This document shows, in pieces, positions 7,032 through 15,929 of a stretch of DNA of 64,000 nucleotides. The notes under the pieces are model-generated. The model saw nothing but the letters and a program-made list of their open reading frames with translations, did no database searches and was not told the DNA's origin. The position numbers were made by a program, and so were the translations under genes. Position 1 is the stretch's first letter, and each line of letters begins with the position of its first letter. The stretch is from UBA4615 sp964399635 (GTDB taxonomy: Bacteria; Pseudomonadota; Gammaproteobacteria; Burkholderiales; Burkholderiaceae_E): the NCBI GenBank assembly GCA_964399635.1, contig CAYNRU010000046.1:1-64000 (forward strand). The letters run 5' to 3'.

Positions 7032-8027
7032 ATGGACGAACAGGGACTCGAGCGCAGCGCGATCCTGCTGATGAGCCTGGGAGAGGAGGCCGCGGCGGAG
7101 GTGTTCAAGCACCTCTCGCCCAAGGAAGTGCAGAACATCGGGGAGCAGATGACCCGCCTCCGTACCGTGTCGCACGAGAAGGTCGGCCAGGTGCTGGACC
7201 AGTTCACTGCGGAGGCGTCCGCCAACGGGTCCCTGGTCCCCGACACCGACGAGTACGTGAAGGCGGTTCTGCGCAAGGCGCTCGGCGAGGAGAAGGCCGG
7301 GCTGCTGATCAACCGGATCCTGCAGGGCAGCGACACCAGCGGCATCGAGAGCCTGAGGTGGATGGACCCGGAGTCGGTGTCGGAGCTCATCCGCAACGAG
7401 CATCCGCAGATCATCGCGTCGATCCTCGTGCACCTCGAGCGGGACCAAGCGGGCGAGGTCCTGACCCGGCTGTCGGCGCGGGTGCGTGCCGACGTGATCT
7501 TGCGCGTTGCGACCCTCGACGGCATCCAGCCCAACGCGCTGCGCGAACTCAACGAGGTGCTCTCGCGGGTGCTGGCCGGCGCCGACAAGCTCAAGAAAGC
7601 CGCGCTCGGCGGGCCCAAGATCGCCGCCGAGATGCTCAACGGCCTGGGCACCTCGCTCGAGACCGAGGTACTCGACTCGGTACGCGAGACCGACGAGGAA
7701 CTCGCGCAGTCGATCCAGGACCAGATGTTCACCTTCGACGACATGATCAAGCTCGAAGACCGCGCGATCCAGACGGTGCTGCGCGAGGTGGCCAACGAGG
7801 GCCTGGTGATCGCGCTGAAGGGCGCCACGGCCGAGGTCCGCGAGAAGATCCTGAAGAACATGTCGCAACGCGCGGCCGAGGCGCTGCGCGAGGACCTGGA
7901 GTCGCGCGGGCCCGTCCGCGTGTCGGACGTCGAGGCGCAACAGAAGGAAGTGCTCAAGGTGATTCGCCGCCTGAGCGATTCCGGTGAGATCTCGCTCGGC
8001 GGCGGCGGCGAAGATGCCTTCGTCTAG
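7032..8027 (+). CDS. fliG: Flagellar motor switch protein FliG
   Basis: FliG is the C-ring rotor protein that takes torque from the stator. The 331-residue protein has the three canonical domains: an N-terminal part binding FliF (ERSAILLMSLGEEAAAEVF), a middle part with the EHPQ motif (RNEHPQIIASILVHL) that contacts FliM, and a C-terminal part with the charged torque helix (TFDDMIKLEDRAIQ). Its last 14 nt overlap the start of fliH, implying translational coupling. Confidence 0.97.
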   Translation: MDEQGLERSAILLMSLGEEAAAEVFKHLSPKEVQNIGEQMTRLRTVSHEKVGQVLDQFTAEASANGSLVPDTDEYVKAVLRKALGEEKAGLLINRILQGSDTSGIESLRWMDPESVSELIRNEHPQIIASILVHLERDQAGEVLTRLSARVRADVILRVATLDGIQPNALRELNEVLSRVLAGADKLKKAALGGPKIAAEMLNGLGTSLETEVLDSVRETDEELAQSIQDQMFTFDDMIKLEDRAIQTVLREVANEGLVIALKGATAEVREKILKNMSQRAAEALREDLESRGPVRVSDVEAQQKEVLKVIRRLSDSGEISLGGGGEDAFV

Positions 8028-8679
8028 CCGGATCGTCTTCGCCGAGGACCTCGTCGGCGCCGCGCCCTGGCAGCCGCGCACGCTCGAGGGCGAGCGCCGC
8101 GCCGGGGCCGAGCGCCGGATGGGCCTCGGGCGCCGCGCCGACGACCCGCAGTCCCGGCTGCCGCCCACCTACGAGGACGGCCTGAGCGAGGGCATGGCAC
8201 GTGGTGTCGTACAGGCCAGGCGCGAGTCGGCCGACGCGCAGCGCGCGCAGCTCGAAGCACTCGCGCAGCGCGCCGACGGACTGATCGCCGCGCTGACCGC
8301 GCAGCTTGCCGCACTCCAGCAGTCGGTCGCCGACGAGGTCACCGGCCTCGCCGTCGAGATCGCACGCAGCGCGGTGGGCGGTGCGCTGCGGATCCGGCCC
8401 GAACTGGTCGGACCGGTGGTCGCCGAGGCGCTGGCCGCAATCGCCGACGAGCACGGCAAGCCCGTCGTGCGCCTGCATCCCGACGACGCAGTGCTGATCG
8501 AGGCGTCGCTCGCGCCGGCGCTCGCGGCACGCGGCGCGCAGCTGGTGCCGGACCCGGCGCTCACGCCGGGCGGTTGCCGGATCGAGACCGGGCGCGCCGG
8601 GGTCGACGCGACGCTGCAGACCCGTTGGCGCCGCGCGCTCGCCGCGATCGGGCGCGACGACGAATGGGTGGACGCATGA
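8014..8679 (+). CDS. fliH: Flagellar export ATPase regulator FliH
   Basis: FliH binds the FliI ATPase and tethers it to the C ring and export gate. The ATG at 8014 gives 221 residues and overlaps the end of fliG by 14 nt; an alternative start 30 nt upstream adds only low-complexity residues. A helical segment rich in Gln and Arg lies at about 60-110, followed by the conserved C-terminal FliH/YscL domain (VADEVTGLAVEIARSAVGG, and VVRLHPDDAVLIEA). The N-terminus has SSRIVFAEDLVG, similar to the short FliN-binding segment of the family. The stop overlaps the fliI start (ATGA). Confidence 0.92.
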   Translation: MPSSSRIVFAEDLVGAAPWQPRTLEGERRAGAERRMGLGRRADDPQSRLPPTYEDGLSEGMARGVVQARRESADAQRAQLEALAQRADGLIAALTAQLAALQQSVADEVTGLAVEIARSAVGGALRIRPELVGPVVAEALAAIADEHGKPVVRLHPDDAVLIEASLAPALAARGAQLVPDPALTPGGCRIETGRAGVDATLQTRWRRALAAIGRDDEWVDA

Positions 8680-10154
8680 GCGCCGCCGCGCGCGCGCCGC
8701 TGCGCACGCCCCAGCCTGTCCCGCGCCTGGCAACCGAGACCGACTGGCAGCGCCTGTTCGGCGAGCTGCGCTCGTCGGCGCGAACCGTGCCGGTACACGC
8801 GGTGTCAGGTCGCCTGACGCGGGTGGCGGGCCTGGTGATGGAGGCGAGCGGACTGCGCCTGCCGGTGGGCTCGGTCTGCGCCATCGTGCCCGAGGGCGGA
8901 CAGCCGGTCGAGGCAGAGGTGGTGGGCTTCGCCGACGACCGGATCTTCCTGATGCCGCTGTCCGAGACGGCCGGTCTGCGCCCGGGCGCACTGGTGGTGC
9001 CGATCGACGAGTCGGTGGCACCGCCGCGCCTGCACCAGCCTCGCCACCCGTTGCGTCGCGCCGAGGACCGCTCGCGCTGGCTGCCCAACGGCGAGGCGCT
9101 GCTCGGGCGCGTGGTCGACGCCCAGGGCCGCCCGCTCGACAGGCTGGGACCGCTCGGGCACTGCGAGCGCGCGCCGATCATGCGCCGTCCGATCAACGCG
9201 ATGGACCGCGAGCCGGTGCGCGAGCCGCTCGACACCGGCGTGCGCGCGATCAACGCGCTGCTCACCGTCGGGCGCGGCCAGCGGCTGGGCCTGTTCGCGG
9301 GCTCGGGGGTGGGCAAGAGCGTGCTGCTGGGCATGATGGCCCGCTACACCGAGGCCGATGTCACCGTGGTCGGGCTGATCGGCGAGCGGGGCCGCGAGGT
9401 CAAGGAGTTCATCGAGGACATCCTCGGCCCGGAGGGCCTGGCCCGCGCGATCGTGGTCGCCGCACCGGCCGACAGCTCGCCGGTGCTGCGCATGCAGGGG
9501 GCGGTGTACGCCACCGCGATCGCCGAGCACTTCCGCGACCAGGGTCGCAACGTGCTGCTCCTGATGGACTCGCTGACCCGCTACGCGATGGCGGCGCGCG
9601 AAGTCGCGCTCGCGATCGGCGAGCCGCCCGCGACCAAGGGCTATCCGCCCTCGGTGTTCGCGCGGCTGCCGCAGCTGGTGGAGCGCGCCGGCAACGGCGG
9701 CAAGGGCCGCGGCTCGATCACCGGCTTCTACACGGTGCTGACCGAGGGCGACGACCAGCAGGACCCGATCGCCGATGCGGCCCGCGCGATCCTGGACGGG
9801 CACCTCGTGCTCGACCGCTCGCTCGCGGAGTCGGGCCACTATCCGGCGATCGACATCGAGCAGTCGATCTCGAGGGTGATGCACCAGGTGACCGACGACA
9901 CGCAGCTGCGCATGGCGCGCCGGCTCAAGGCGCTGTGGTCGCGCTACCGGCGCAGCCGGGACTTGATCTCGGTCGGCGCGTACGTGCACGGCAGCGACCC
10001 CGAAACCGATCTCGCGATCGCGCTGATGCCGCAGATCGCCGCGCTGCTGCAGCAGGACATGACCTCCGGCGCCGGACTCGCGGCGAGCCGCGCCGCGCTC
10101 GGCGCGCTGATCGGCCCGACACTGGCCGGTGCGGCGCCCGGAGGCGGCGCCTGA
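8676..10154 (+). CDS. fliI: Flagellum-specific ATP synthase FliI
   Basis: FliI is the cytoplasmic ATPase of the flagellar type III export apparatus. The 492-residue protein has an F1-beta-like N-terminal barrel and an ATPase core with Walker A GSGVGKS (Lys 214), GERGREVKEFIEDILG and the Walker B region VLLLMDSLTRYAMAAREVAL. It ends in an Ala/Gly-rich tail. The ATG at 8676 overlaps the fliH stop and matches family length; a longer start lies inside fliH and is rejected. The stop overlaps the fliJ ATG (TGATG). Confidence 0.97.
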   Translation: MSAAARAPLRTPQPVPRLATETDWQRLFGELRSSARTVPVHAVSGRLTRVAGLVMEASGLRLPVGSVCAIVPEGGQPVEAEVVGFADDRIFLMPLSETAGLRPGALVVPIDESVAPPRLHQPRHPLRRAEDRSRWLPNGEALLGRVVDAQGRPLDRLGPLGHCERAPIMRRPINAMDREPVREPLDTGVRAINALLTVGRGQRLGLFAGSGVGKSVLLGMMARYTEADVTVVGLIGERGREVKEFIEDILGPEGLARAIVVAAPADSSPVLRMQGAVYATAIAEHFRDQGRNVLLLMDSLTRYAMAAREVALAIGEPPATKGYPPSVFARLPQLVERAGNGGKGRGSITGFYTVLTEGDDQQDPIADAARAILDGHLVLDRSLAESGHYPAIDIEQSISRVMHQVTDDTQLRMARRLKALWSRYRRSRDLISVGAYVHGSDPETDLAIALMPQIAALLQQDMTSGAGLAASRAALGALIGPTLAGAAPGGGA

Positions 10155-10609
10155 TGAACCCCAAGGTGCTGCAGCTGCTGATCGACCGCGCGCAGTCGCA
10201 GCGCGACGACGCCGCAGGCTTGGCCGCCGGCACGCGCCGCGCGCGCGACACCGCCGCCGTGACGCTGAAGACACTCACCGACTACCGCGAGGAGTCGCTC
10301 GGCCGCGCCCCCTTGCGAACCGGCCTCGCGGTCGGGCTCGACCAGCTGCGCACCGCCCAGCAGTTCGACGGGCGCCTGATCGACGCCATCCGCCAGCAAT
10401 TCCAGACGCACGCACGCAGCCAGGCCGACGCGGACGCCGGCGATGCGGCGCTACGCGATACCCAGCGCCGCCTCAAGGCGCTCGAGACGCTCGCGCAGCG
10501 CCGTGCGTTGGCAGCCGAGCGCATCGCGGCACGCCGCGAGCAGCTCGCCCTCGACGAATACGCGACCAACCTCGCCGCCCGACGCCGCCCGGGCAAGGAC
10601 CGACCATGA
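10154..10609 (+). CDS. fliJ: Flagellar export protein FliJ
   Basis: FliJ is a small coiled-coil stalk that fits into the FliI hexamer and links it to FlhA. The 151-residue product is nearly all charged helix (QLLIDRAQSQRDDAAGLAAG; then RRLKALETLAQRRALAAER), as expected. It lies between fliI and fliK with overlapping start and stop codons on both sides (TGATG and ATGA). The ATG at 10154 is supported by this coupling; an upstream start within fliI would not resemble the family. Confidence 0.9.
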   Translation: MNPKVLQLLIDRAQSQRDDAAGLAAGTRRARDTAAVTLKTLTDYREESLGRAPLRTGLAVGLDQLRTAQQFDGRLIDAIRQQFQTHARSQADADAGDAALRDTQRRLKALETLAQRRALAAERIAARREQLALDEYATNLAARRRPGKDRP

Positions 10610-12498
10610 GCATCGACGCCGTCCTGCCCTTCCTGTCGTCGCCCCCTCGCACCGGACCCGGCCGATCCGAGGCCGCTCCGGTGGGCGCCGCCCGCTTCGC
10701 GGAGCTGCTGAACGCGGCCGACGCCGGCACCCCGCGCCCGCCCCCGGGGCAGCCGCCCGGCCCGCCCGCCGAAGCACGCGGGCCCGCTCCGGCCGCCACC
10801 CACGGCCAGGCGATGGCCAAGGCACAGGCCGACGCCCACGCGGTCGTACGCGAGCGGCGGGCCGCGACGTCCGCCGCCGATGCGCAGCGCCGCGCCACCG
10901 CCGCGGCCGAGGCCGCCAACCGGCCCAAGTCGGCCGGGCCCGCCGTCCCGCGCAGCGATGCCGACGCGTCCGGCGCTCCCTCTGCGCGCGCCGCGGCACC
11001 CGGATCGGCCGACGAGTCTGAGACGAACGGGCGCGTCGACCGCACCGACGCGGCCGACGAGGTCGACACGGTCGACGAGACCGACACTGCAGCGAGCGCC
11101 GCCCCGCCGGATGCGGCCGACCCCGCCGCGGCCGCGCAGCCCGCGCCGGCGGATCGGGGTGCCGACGCGCCCGCGATCGACGAGGACGATCCGCTGCTGG
11201 CCGACGCAGCGGCGCAAGCGCTCGCTGCCGCGAGCGCGCGCGAATCGGCCGAGACCCGGGGGCCGACCGCGGCTGCGGACCCGAGCGCCGAGCCTCGCGC
11301 CGCCGACGCAACGCCGCCCGACACCGCGGGCGCTGCGGCCACCACGCTCCCCGGGGCCCTCGGCGCGGACGGGCTGGCAGCCGGCGCCCGGCCCGCCGAC
11401 GCGCCGCCTGCCACCTCCGCCGAGCTCGCGCTCGCGCAGCAGGCCGCTCGCGATGCCGTCGCGGGCGCGCTGCCACAGGACCCCGCGCTGGCGACCGCTC
11501 GCCCGGGCGATGCCCGCCCGCCCGCAGACCCATCCGGCGCCGCCTCGAAGGCCGAGGCAGGCCCGCCGACCAACTCCCGGCGCACGCCCGACACCCCCGT
11601 CCCGCCCGCCGCCGCACGGGATGCAATCGCCACCGCGCGGGATGCAACAGTCGAGCCACCCACTGGCGCCGCCGCCGCGACCGATCCCGCGGCGACCGCC
11701 GCCGCCGCGCTTCTCGCCGGCGCGGCAACGGCCGCCGCCGCCGCGCCCGCCGGCGCCCACCGAGGCGCCACCGCCCGCACGCCCGGCGCCGGCGCCGGTC
11801 ATGCCGCGGCCGGCCTGCGCGCAGGCGGCATCGACAACGATGCCCCCGCCGGCACCGACGCGCAGCGCGCCTCGGGCACGCCCGCTCCGATCGAGGCTGC
11901 AGCGCTCGCCCGCTCGATCGGCGAGCGCCTGCGCGGGCCCGCATCCGATCCGGTCCCCGACCGCGTCCCCGGCCCACCGGGCGGATTCGCCGCCGCGCTG
12001 CAGGCTGCCGCGCAACGCGCCGAGGCCGGCGAGGAGGCGCAGGCGTCCGTGCCGTCCTTCCCGGTCACCGTGCCCTTCGACGACCCGCGCTTTGGCGCTG
12101 CGCTGTCCGAGCGGGTCACCTGGCTGGTCAAGCAGGGGCTGCAGGGCGCCGAACTCACGCTCAACCCCAAGGAGCTGGGACCGATCCACATCGAGCTCGC
12201 GCTGGACGGCGACGCGGCATCCCTCGGATTCACGGCGGCGCATTCGGACACCCGCGCCGCGATCGAGCAGGCCTTGCCGAGGCTGCGCGACATGCTGGCC
12301 GGCCAGGGCCTGCAGCTCGGCGGCACGCTGATCGATGCCGGAGCGGGCCGCCAGGGCGGCAACGGCGACGCCCAGCGGCAACGGACTGCCCGCGGCGACG
12401 CGCGCGGGCCGCTCGAGTCGGCCGCGGTTTCCACCACGGGGCCCGGCGCGGGCCCCGCGCGCGGCGTCGCCGCCGGTCGGGTGGATCTGTTCGCCTGA
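10606..12498 (+). CDS. fliK: Flagellar hook-length control protein FliK
   Basis: FliK measures hook length and switches export specificity from rod/hook to filament substrates. The protein is 630 residues. About residues 30-480 are Ala/Pro/Asp-rich low complexity, typical of the secreted ruler part. The C-terminal Flg_hook domain (about 490-590) carries LTLNPKELGPIHIELAL, the conserved switch motif. The long biased region is normal for FliK in high-GC genomes, but it makes the N-terminal part impossible to align by eye. The protein ends VDLFA, reminiscent of the VELF ends of two chemotaxis proteins in this window. The ATG at 10606 overlaps the fliJ stop. Confidence 0.93.
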   Translation: MSIDAVLPFLSSPPRTGPGRSEAAPVGAARFAELLNAADAGTPRPPPGQPPGPPAEARGPAPAATHGQAMAKAQADAHAVVRERRAATSAADAQRRATAAAEAANRPKSAGPAVPRSDADASGAPSARAAAPGSADESETNGRVDRTDAADEVDTVDETDTAASAAPPDAADPAAAAQPAPADRGADAPAIDEDDPLLADAAAQALAAASARESAETRGPTAAADPSAEPRAADATPPDTAGAAATTLPGALGADGLAAGARPADAPPATSAELALAQQAARDAVAGALPQDPALATARPGDARPPADPSGAASKAEAGPPTNSRRTPDTPVPPAAARDAIATARDATVEPPTGAAAATDPAATAAAALLAGAATAAAAAPAGAHRGATARTPGAGAGHAAAGLRAGGIDNDAPAGTDAQRASGTPAPIEAAALARSIGERLRGPASDPVPDRVPGPPGGFAAALQAAAQRAEAGEEAQASVPSFPVTVPFDDPRFGAALSERVTWLVKQGLQGAELTLNPKELGPIHIELALDGDAASLGFTAAHSDTRAAIEQALPRLRDMLAGQGLQLGGTLIDAGAGRQGGNGDAQRQRTARGDARGPLESAAVSTTGPGAGPARGVAAGRVDLFA

Positions 12499-12558
12499 CC
12501 CGCCGCGGGCGGGCACTCGGCAGGTCGCCGCGCGCGTTCGCCGCGCAGGCCCGGAGAT

Positions 12559-12580
12559 GCACGGCGCACGCCGTGCTTTT
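12559..12580 (+). terminator. Intrinsic terminator after fliK
   Basis: GCACGGC (12559-12565) and GCCGTGC (12570-12576) form a perfect seven-pair stem with a GCAC loop, directly followed by TTTT. It lies 60 nt after the fliK stop and ends the fliFGHIJK transcript, so fliL to fliR need their own promoter in the next 80 nt. Confidence 0.85.
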
Positions 12581-12660
12581 CCGCCTTTAGGGGGCCTCAA
12601 GTCTCCCTATGATCGGTTCATGAACACCCCCGAGCCCCATCCGCGCCCGTCGGAGAACGC

Positions 12661-13317
12661 ATGAGCGAAGCCGCCGCGAAGTCTGCCGACGCTGAATCCG
12701 GTTCGGACAAGAAAAAGAGCAAGAAGGGCCTGATCATCGGCCTGGTCGCCGGGTTGCTCCTGCTCGGCGGCGGAGGCGGAGGTGCCGCGTGGTGGTTCCT
12801 CGGACGCGGCGAGCCCGACCCCGAGGCGGCCGCGGCCAAGGCCCAGGCCAAGCGCGAGGCCGCTCGCGTGTTCGTGACGCTCGACCCCTTCGTCGTCAAC
12901 CTCTCGGACCGAGACAGCGAGCGCTACGCCCAGATCGGCGTCGTCCTGGAGGTCGAGGGCCCCGAAGTCAACAAGAAGCTCACCGACCGTATGCCGGCGG
13001 TGCGTAACGAGATTCTGCTGCTGATCTCCTCCAAGCAGGCCCAGCAGCTCACCACCCGCGAGGGCAAGGAGCAACTGGCCGGCGAGATCGCGCTCGCCGC
13101 CGCTCGCCCGCTCGGCTGGAAGCCGCCCGCCGCGGACACCCACGAGGAGGAGACGCCAGCGGCGCCGAAGGTCAAGACGAGCGACGGCGACAAGAAGGGC
13201 GGCAAGGACATGAAGGACAAGGACAAGGCCGCGAAGGTCAAGAAGGCCGAGCCCACCCCGGAGCCCGCGACCAACCCGATCGCGCTGGTTCACTTCGCCT
13301 CCTTCATCGTCCAGTAG
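12661..13317 (+). CDS. fliL: Flagellar basal body-associated protein FliL
   Basis: FliL is a single-pass inner-membrane protein that surrounds and stabilises stators. The 218-residue protein has a short charged cytoplasmic N-terminus and one membrane helix (GLIIGLVAGLLLLGGGGGG, about 23-42). A periplasmic domain follows with FVTLDPFVVNLSD and later EILLLISSKQAQQLTTREGK. An unusual Lys/Asp-rich insert (about 160-200) precedes the final FASFIVQ, so it is somewhat longer than typical FliL. It starts the fliLMNOPQR operon, 81 nt after an intrinsic terminator. TCAAGTC at 12597-12603 resembles a sigma-28 -35 element, but its -10 partner is poor. fliM starts 6 nt after the stop. Confidence 0.93.
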   Translation: MSEAAAKSADAESGSDKKKSKKGLIIGLVAGLLLLGGGGGGAAWWFLGRGEPDPEAAAAKAQAKREAARVFVTLDPFVVNLSDRDSERYAQIGVVLEVEGPEVNKKLTDRMPAVRNEILLLISSKQAQQLTTREGKEQLAGEIALAAARPLGWKPPAADTHEEETPAAPKVKTSDGDKKGGKDMKDKDKAAKVKKAEPTPEPATNPIALVHFASFIVQ

Positions 13318-13323
13318 CCCGCG

Positions 13324-14295
13324 ATGGCCGAACAGTTCCTCTCCCAGGACGAGGTCGACGCGCTGCTGGAGGGTGTCGACGACGCCCCCGCAACGCAGGA
13401 CGACGGCCCGCGGGGCCCGGTCGTCTACGACCTGGCCAAGCAGGAGCGCATCGTCCGCGGCCGGATGCCGACGCTCGAGATCATCAACGAGCGTTTCGCC
13501 CGCAACCTGCGCATCGGCCTGTTCAACTTCATGCGGCGCAACCCCGAGATTTCGGTCGGGCCGATCAAGGTGCAGAAGTACAGCGCCTTCCTGCGCGGTA
13601 TCGCGGTGCCAGCCAACATCAACATCGTCGCGGTCAAGCCGCTGCGCGGCAACGGGCTCGTGATCTGCGATCCGAAGCTGGTGTTCACGATCATCGACAA
13701 CATGTTCGGCGGCAGCGGTAGCCAGCAATACCGGATCGAGGGGCGCGACTTCTCGGCGACCGAGCAGCGGATCATCCAGCGCATGCTCGAGGTGACGCTC
13801 GAGGAGTACCGCAAGGCTTGGGCCGGCATCTACCCGCTCAACCTCGAGTACCTGCGCTCCGAGATGAACCCGCAGTTCGCGGCGGTCGCCACGCCGGGCG
13901 AGATCGTGGTCGCCACGACCTTTTCGCTGGAGATCGGCGAGCTCGGCGGCGAGCTGCACGTCTGCATCCCCTACGCGACCCTCGAGCCGATCCGCGACAC
14001 GCTCTACTCGGCGCTGCAGGGCGACGCGATGGAGACCGACAAGCGCTGGGTCAACCTGCTGACGCAGCAGATCAAGTCCGCCGAGATCGAGCTGACCGCG
14101 GAGCTTGGTCACGCCCAAGCGACCGTCGGCGAGCTGATGGCGCTCAAGCCGGGCGACTTCATCGAGCTGAATCTCAACGAGACGATCGTCGCCAAATCCG
14201 ACGGCGTGCCGGTGTACGACTGCCGCTACGGTGTCTCGAACGGCCGCTACGCGATCCGGATCGAGGACTTCCTCAGCCTGCCGCGGGCGCAATGA
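13324..14295 (+). CDS. fliM: Flagellar motor switch protein FliM
   Basis: FliM is the C-ring protein that receives phospho-CheY. The 323-residue protein begins with the CheY-binding peptide (FLSQDEVDALLEGV). The CheC-like middle domain (about 45-230) follows, including RIGLFNFMRRNPEISVGPIK and NMFGGSG. The C-terminal SpoA domain that pairs with FliN covers about 245-320 (GDFIELNLNETIVAKSDGV). It lies between fliL (6 nt upstream) and fliN (34 nt downstream). Confidence 0.97.
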   Translation: MAEQFLSQDEVDALLEGVDDAPATQDDGPRGPVVYDLAKQERIVRGRMPTLEIINERFARNLRIGLFNFMRRNPEISVGPIKVQKYSAFLRGIAVPANINIVAVKPLRGNGLVICDPKLVFTIIDNMFGGSGSQQYRIEGRDFSATEQRIIQRMLEVTLEEYRKAWAGIYPLNLEYLRSEMNPQFAAVATPGEIVVATTFSLEIGELGGELHVCIPYATLEPIRDTLYSALQGDAMETDKRWVNLLTQQIKSAEIELTAELGHAQATVGELMALKPGDFIELNLNETIVAKSDGVPVYDCRYGVSNGRYAIRIEDFLSLPRAQ

Positions 14296-14329
14296 TGCGC
14301 GCCGCCACGACGACACGGAGCAGCCACGC

Positions 14330-14791
14330 ATGAGTACCGACCAGACCGCCGAGGGCGCAGACCAGGACGCGCTCGCCGACGAGTGGGCGGCCGCGCTGGC
14401 CGAGCAGGTGCCCGAGGCGCCCGCCGCGGCGGGCACCCAGATCGCCCAGACCGACCGGGCCGAGGACGCGAGCCACCTGTTCCCCAGGCTCGGCGGCGCC
14501 GGCAGCACGCAGATCGGCGCCCCGCGCCAGGACATCGACATGATCCTGGACATCCCCGTGCAGCTGACGGTGGAACTGGGCCGCACCCGCATCCCGATCA
14601 AGCACATCCTTCAGCTCGCGCAGGGATCGGTCGTCGAGCTCGACGCGCTGGCCGGCGAGCCGATGGATGTGCTGGTGAACGGCTGCCTGATCGCGCAGGG
14701 CGAGGTGGTGGTCGTCAACGACAAGTTCGGAATCCGCCTCACCGACATCGTCACGCCGTCGGAGCGGGTGCGCAGGCTGAACCGGACCTGA
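14330..14791 (+). CDS. fliN: Flagellar motor switch protein FliN
   Basis: FliN completes the C ring and docks FliH/FliI. The 153-residue protein has an acidic, Ala-rich N-terminal extension (1-60) and the SpoA domain (about 70-150) with LDIPVQLTVELGRTRIPIK and GEPMDVLVNGCLIAQGEVVV, closely matching the family. The ATG at 14330 is used because the N-terminus then has the usual acidic FliN-like start (MSTDQTAEGADQDALADEW); the longer frame extends back into fliM. The stop overlaps the fliO start by one base. Confidence 0.95.
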   Translation: MSTDQTAEGADQDALADEWAAALAEQVPEAPAAAGTQIAQTDRAEDASHLFPRLGGAGSTQIGAPRQDIDMILDIPVQLTVELGRTRIPIKHILQLAQGSVVELDALAGEPMDVLVNGCLIAQGEVVVVNDKFGIRLTDIVTPSERVRRLNRT

Positions 14792-15144
14792 TGATGCAAG
14801 ACGCGCCCTCAGTCTGGCCCGCGCTCGCGGCGTTCGCCGCGGTGCTCGTGCTCATCCCGCTCGCGCTGTGGGCGCTCAAGCGCCTGCAGGCTGGCGGTCC
14901 CGCAGGCCAGCGGGTCGTGACGCTCGTCGGCGGCCTGACGCTCGGCCCGCGCGAGCGGATCGCGGTCGTCGAGGCGCAGGGCCGGCGCTGGATGATCGGC
15001 GTCACCGGCCAGTCGATCAGCCTGCTCGCCGAGCTCGACCGCCCCGAGCCGGGCTCGGCCGCCTCGGAGGCAGCCCCCGCCACGGTCGGCTTTCCTCCCA
15101 ACCCCTTCTCGCAGATGCTCGACCGGATGAAGCGCAATGGATAA
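14791..15144 (+). CDS. fliO: Flagellar biosynthetic protein FliO
   Basis: FliO is a small inner-membrane protein that helps assemble the FliP ring of the export gate. The 117-residue product has one membrane helix near the N-terminus (ALAAFAAVLVLIPLALWAL) and a cytoplasmic FliO domain with LTLGPRERIAVVEAQGRRWM and GVTGQSISLLAEL. Two adjacent in-frame ATGs (14791 and 14794) are possible; the first overlaps the fliN stop. The end overlaps fliP by 8 nt. Confidence 0.93.
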   Translation: MMQDAPSVWPALAAFAAVLVLIPLALWALKRLQAGGPAGQRVVTLVGGLTLGPRERIAVVEAQGRRWMIGVTGQSISLLAELDRPEPGSAASEAAPATVGFPPNPFSQMLDRMKRNG

Positions 15145-15889
15145 GCCCGCCCGCCTGCTGCGTGCGGTGGCGACCGCGGCGCCCCTGCTGCTCGCCGCCG
15201 CCCCGGCGCTGGCGCAGAACGCGCTCACGGTCAATGCGGCCCCCTCGGGCGGCGGAGGCACCACTTATTCGCTGCCGGTGCAGACGATGCTCGCCTTCGC
15301 GGCGCTGTCGTTCCTGCCGGCCGTGCTGCTGCTGATGACCAGCTTCACGCGTATCGTGATCGTGCTGTCGCTGATGCGCCAGGCGCTGGGCCTGCAGGCG
15401 ACCCCTCCCAACCAGGTGATCGTCGGCCTGTCTCTGTTCCTGACGCTGTTCACCATGGGGCCGACCCTGGACCGCATCTACCAGGACGCCTACCGGCCGT
15501 ACTCGGAGCAGAAGATGAGCTTAGAGACGGCGCTCGACAAGGGCAGCGATCCATTGCGCACGTTCATGCTTCGCCAGACGCGCGAGTCGGACCTCGGCCT
15601 GTTCTCTCGGATCGCGAAGGTCGAGCCGGGCCAGACCGGTGCGCAGATCCCGATGCGCGTGCTGATCCCCGCCTTCGTGACGAGCGAACTCAAGACCGCG
15701 TTCCAGATCGGCTTCCTGGTCTTCATCCCATTCCTGATCGTCGACCTGATCGTCGCGTCTGTGCTGATGTCGATGGGCATGATGATGCTGTCACCGGTGC
15801 TGGTCGCACTGCCCTTCAAGCTGATGCTGTTCGTGCTGGCCGACGGCTGGACCCTGCTGGTGGGCTCGCTGGTGGCGAGCTTCGGATGA
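15137..15889 (+). CDS. fliP: Flagellar export gate protein FliP
   Basis: FliP forms, with FliQ and FliR, the helical export-gate pore. The 250-residue protein has a cleavable signal peptide (RAVATAAPLLLAAAPALAQN, about 8-27), which is typical of FliP. Membrane helices follow with the conserved TSFTRIVIVLSLMRQALGLQ, then a periplasmic loop, then PMRVLIPAFVTSELKTAFQI and the C-terminal hydrophobic helices ending TLLVGSLVASFG. It overlaps fliO by 8 nt and precedes fliQ by 40 nt. Confidence 0.97.
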   Translation: MDKPARLLRAVATAAPLLLAAAPALAQNALTVNAAPSGGGGTTYSLPVQTMLAFAALSFLPAVLLLMTSFTRIVIVLSLMRQALGLQATPPNQVIVGLSLFLTLFTMGPTLDRIYQDAYRPYSEQKMSLETALDKGSDPLRTFMLRQTRESDLGLFSRIAKVEPGQTGAQIPMRVLIPAFVTSELKTAFQIGFLVFIPFLIVDLIVASVLMSMGMMMLSPVLVALPFKLMLFVLADGWTLLVGSLVASFG

Positions 15890-15929
15890 GCGCGCAGCCT
15901 CCCTCCTCCGACCGACAGGACCCCCGCCG

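Noticed and set aside
5262..8168. A 968-codon open frame on the minus strand opposite fliF and fliG
   Set aside because: Composition is Arg/Leu/Asp/His-rich without domain signatures; it is the typical antisense shadow of high-GC genes. The plus-strand proteins are certain.
10700..12060. Repetitive Ala/Pro-coding DNA in fliK as a possible repeat array or recombination site
   Set aside because: No exact tandem unit was seen; the bias is the normal composition of the FliK ruler region in a high-GC genome.
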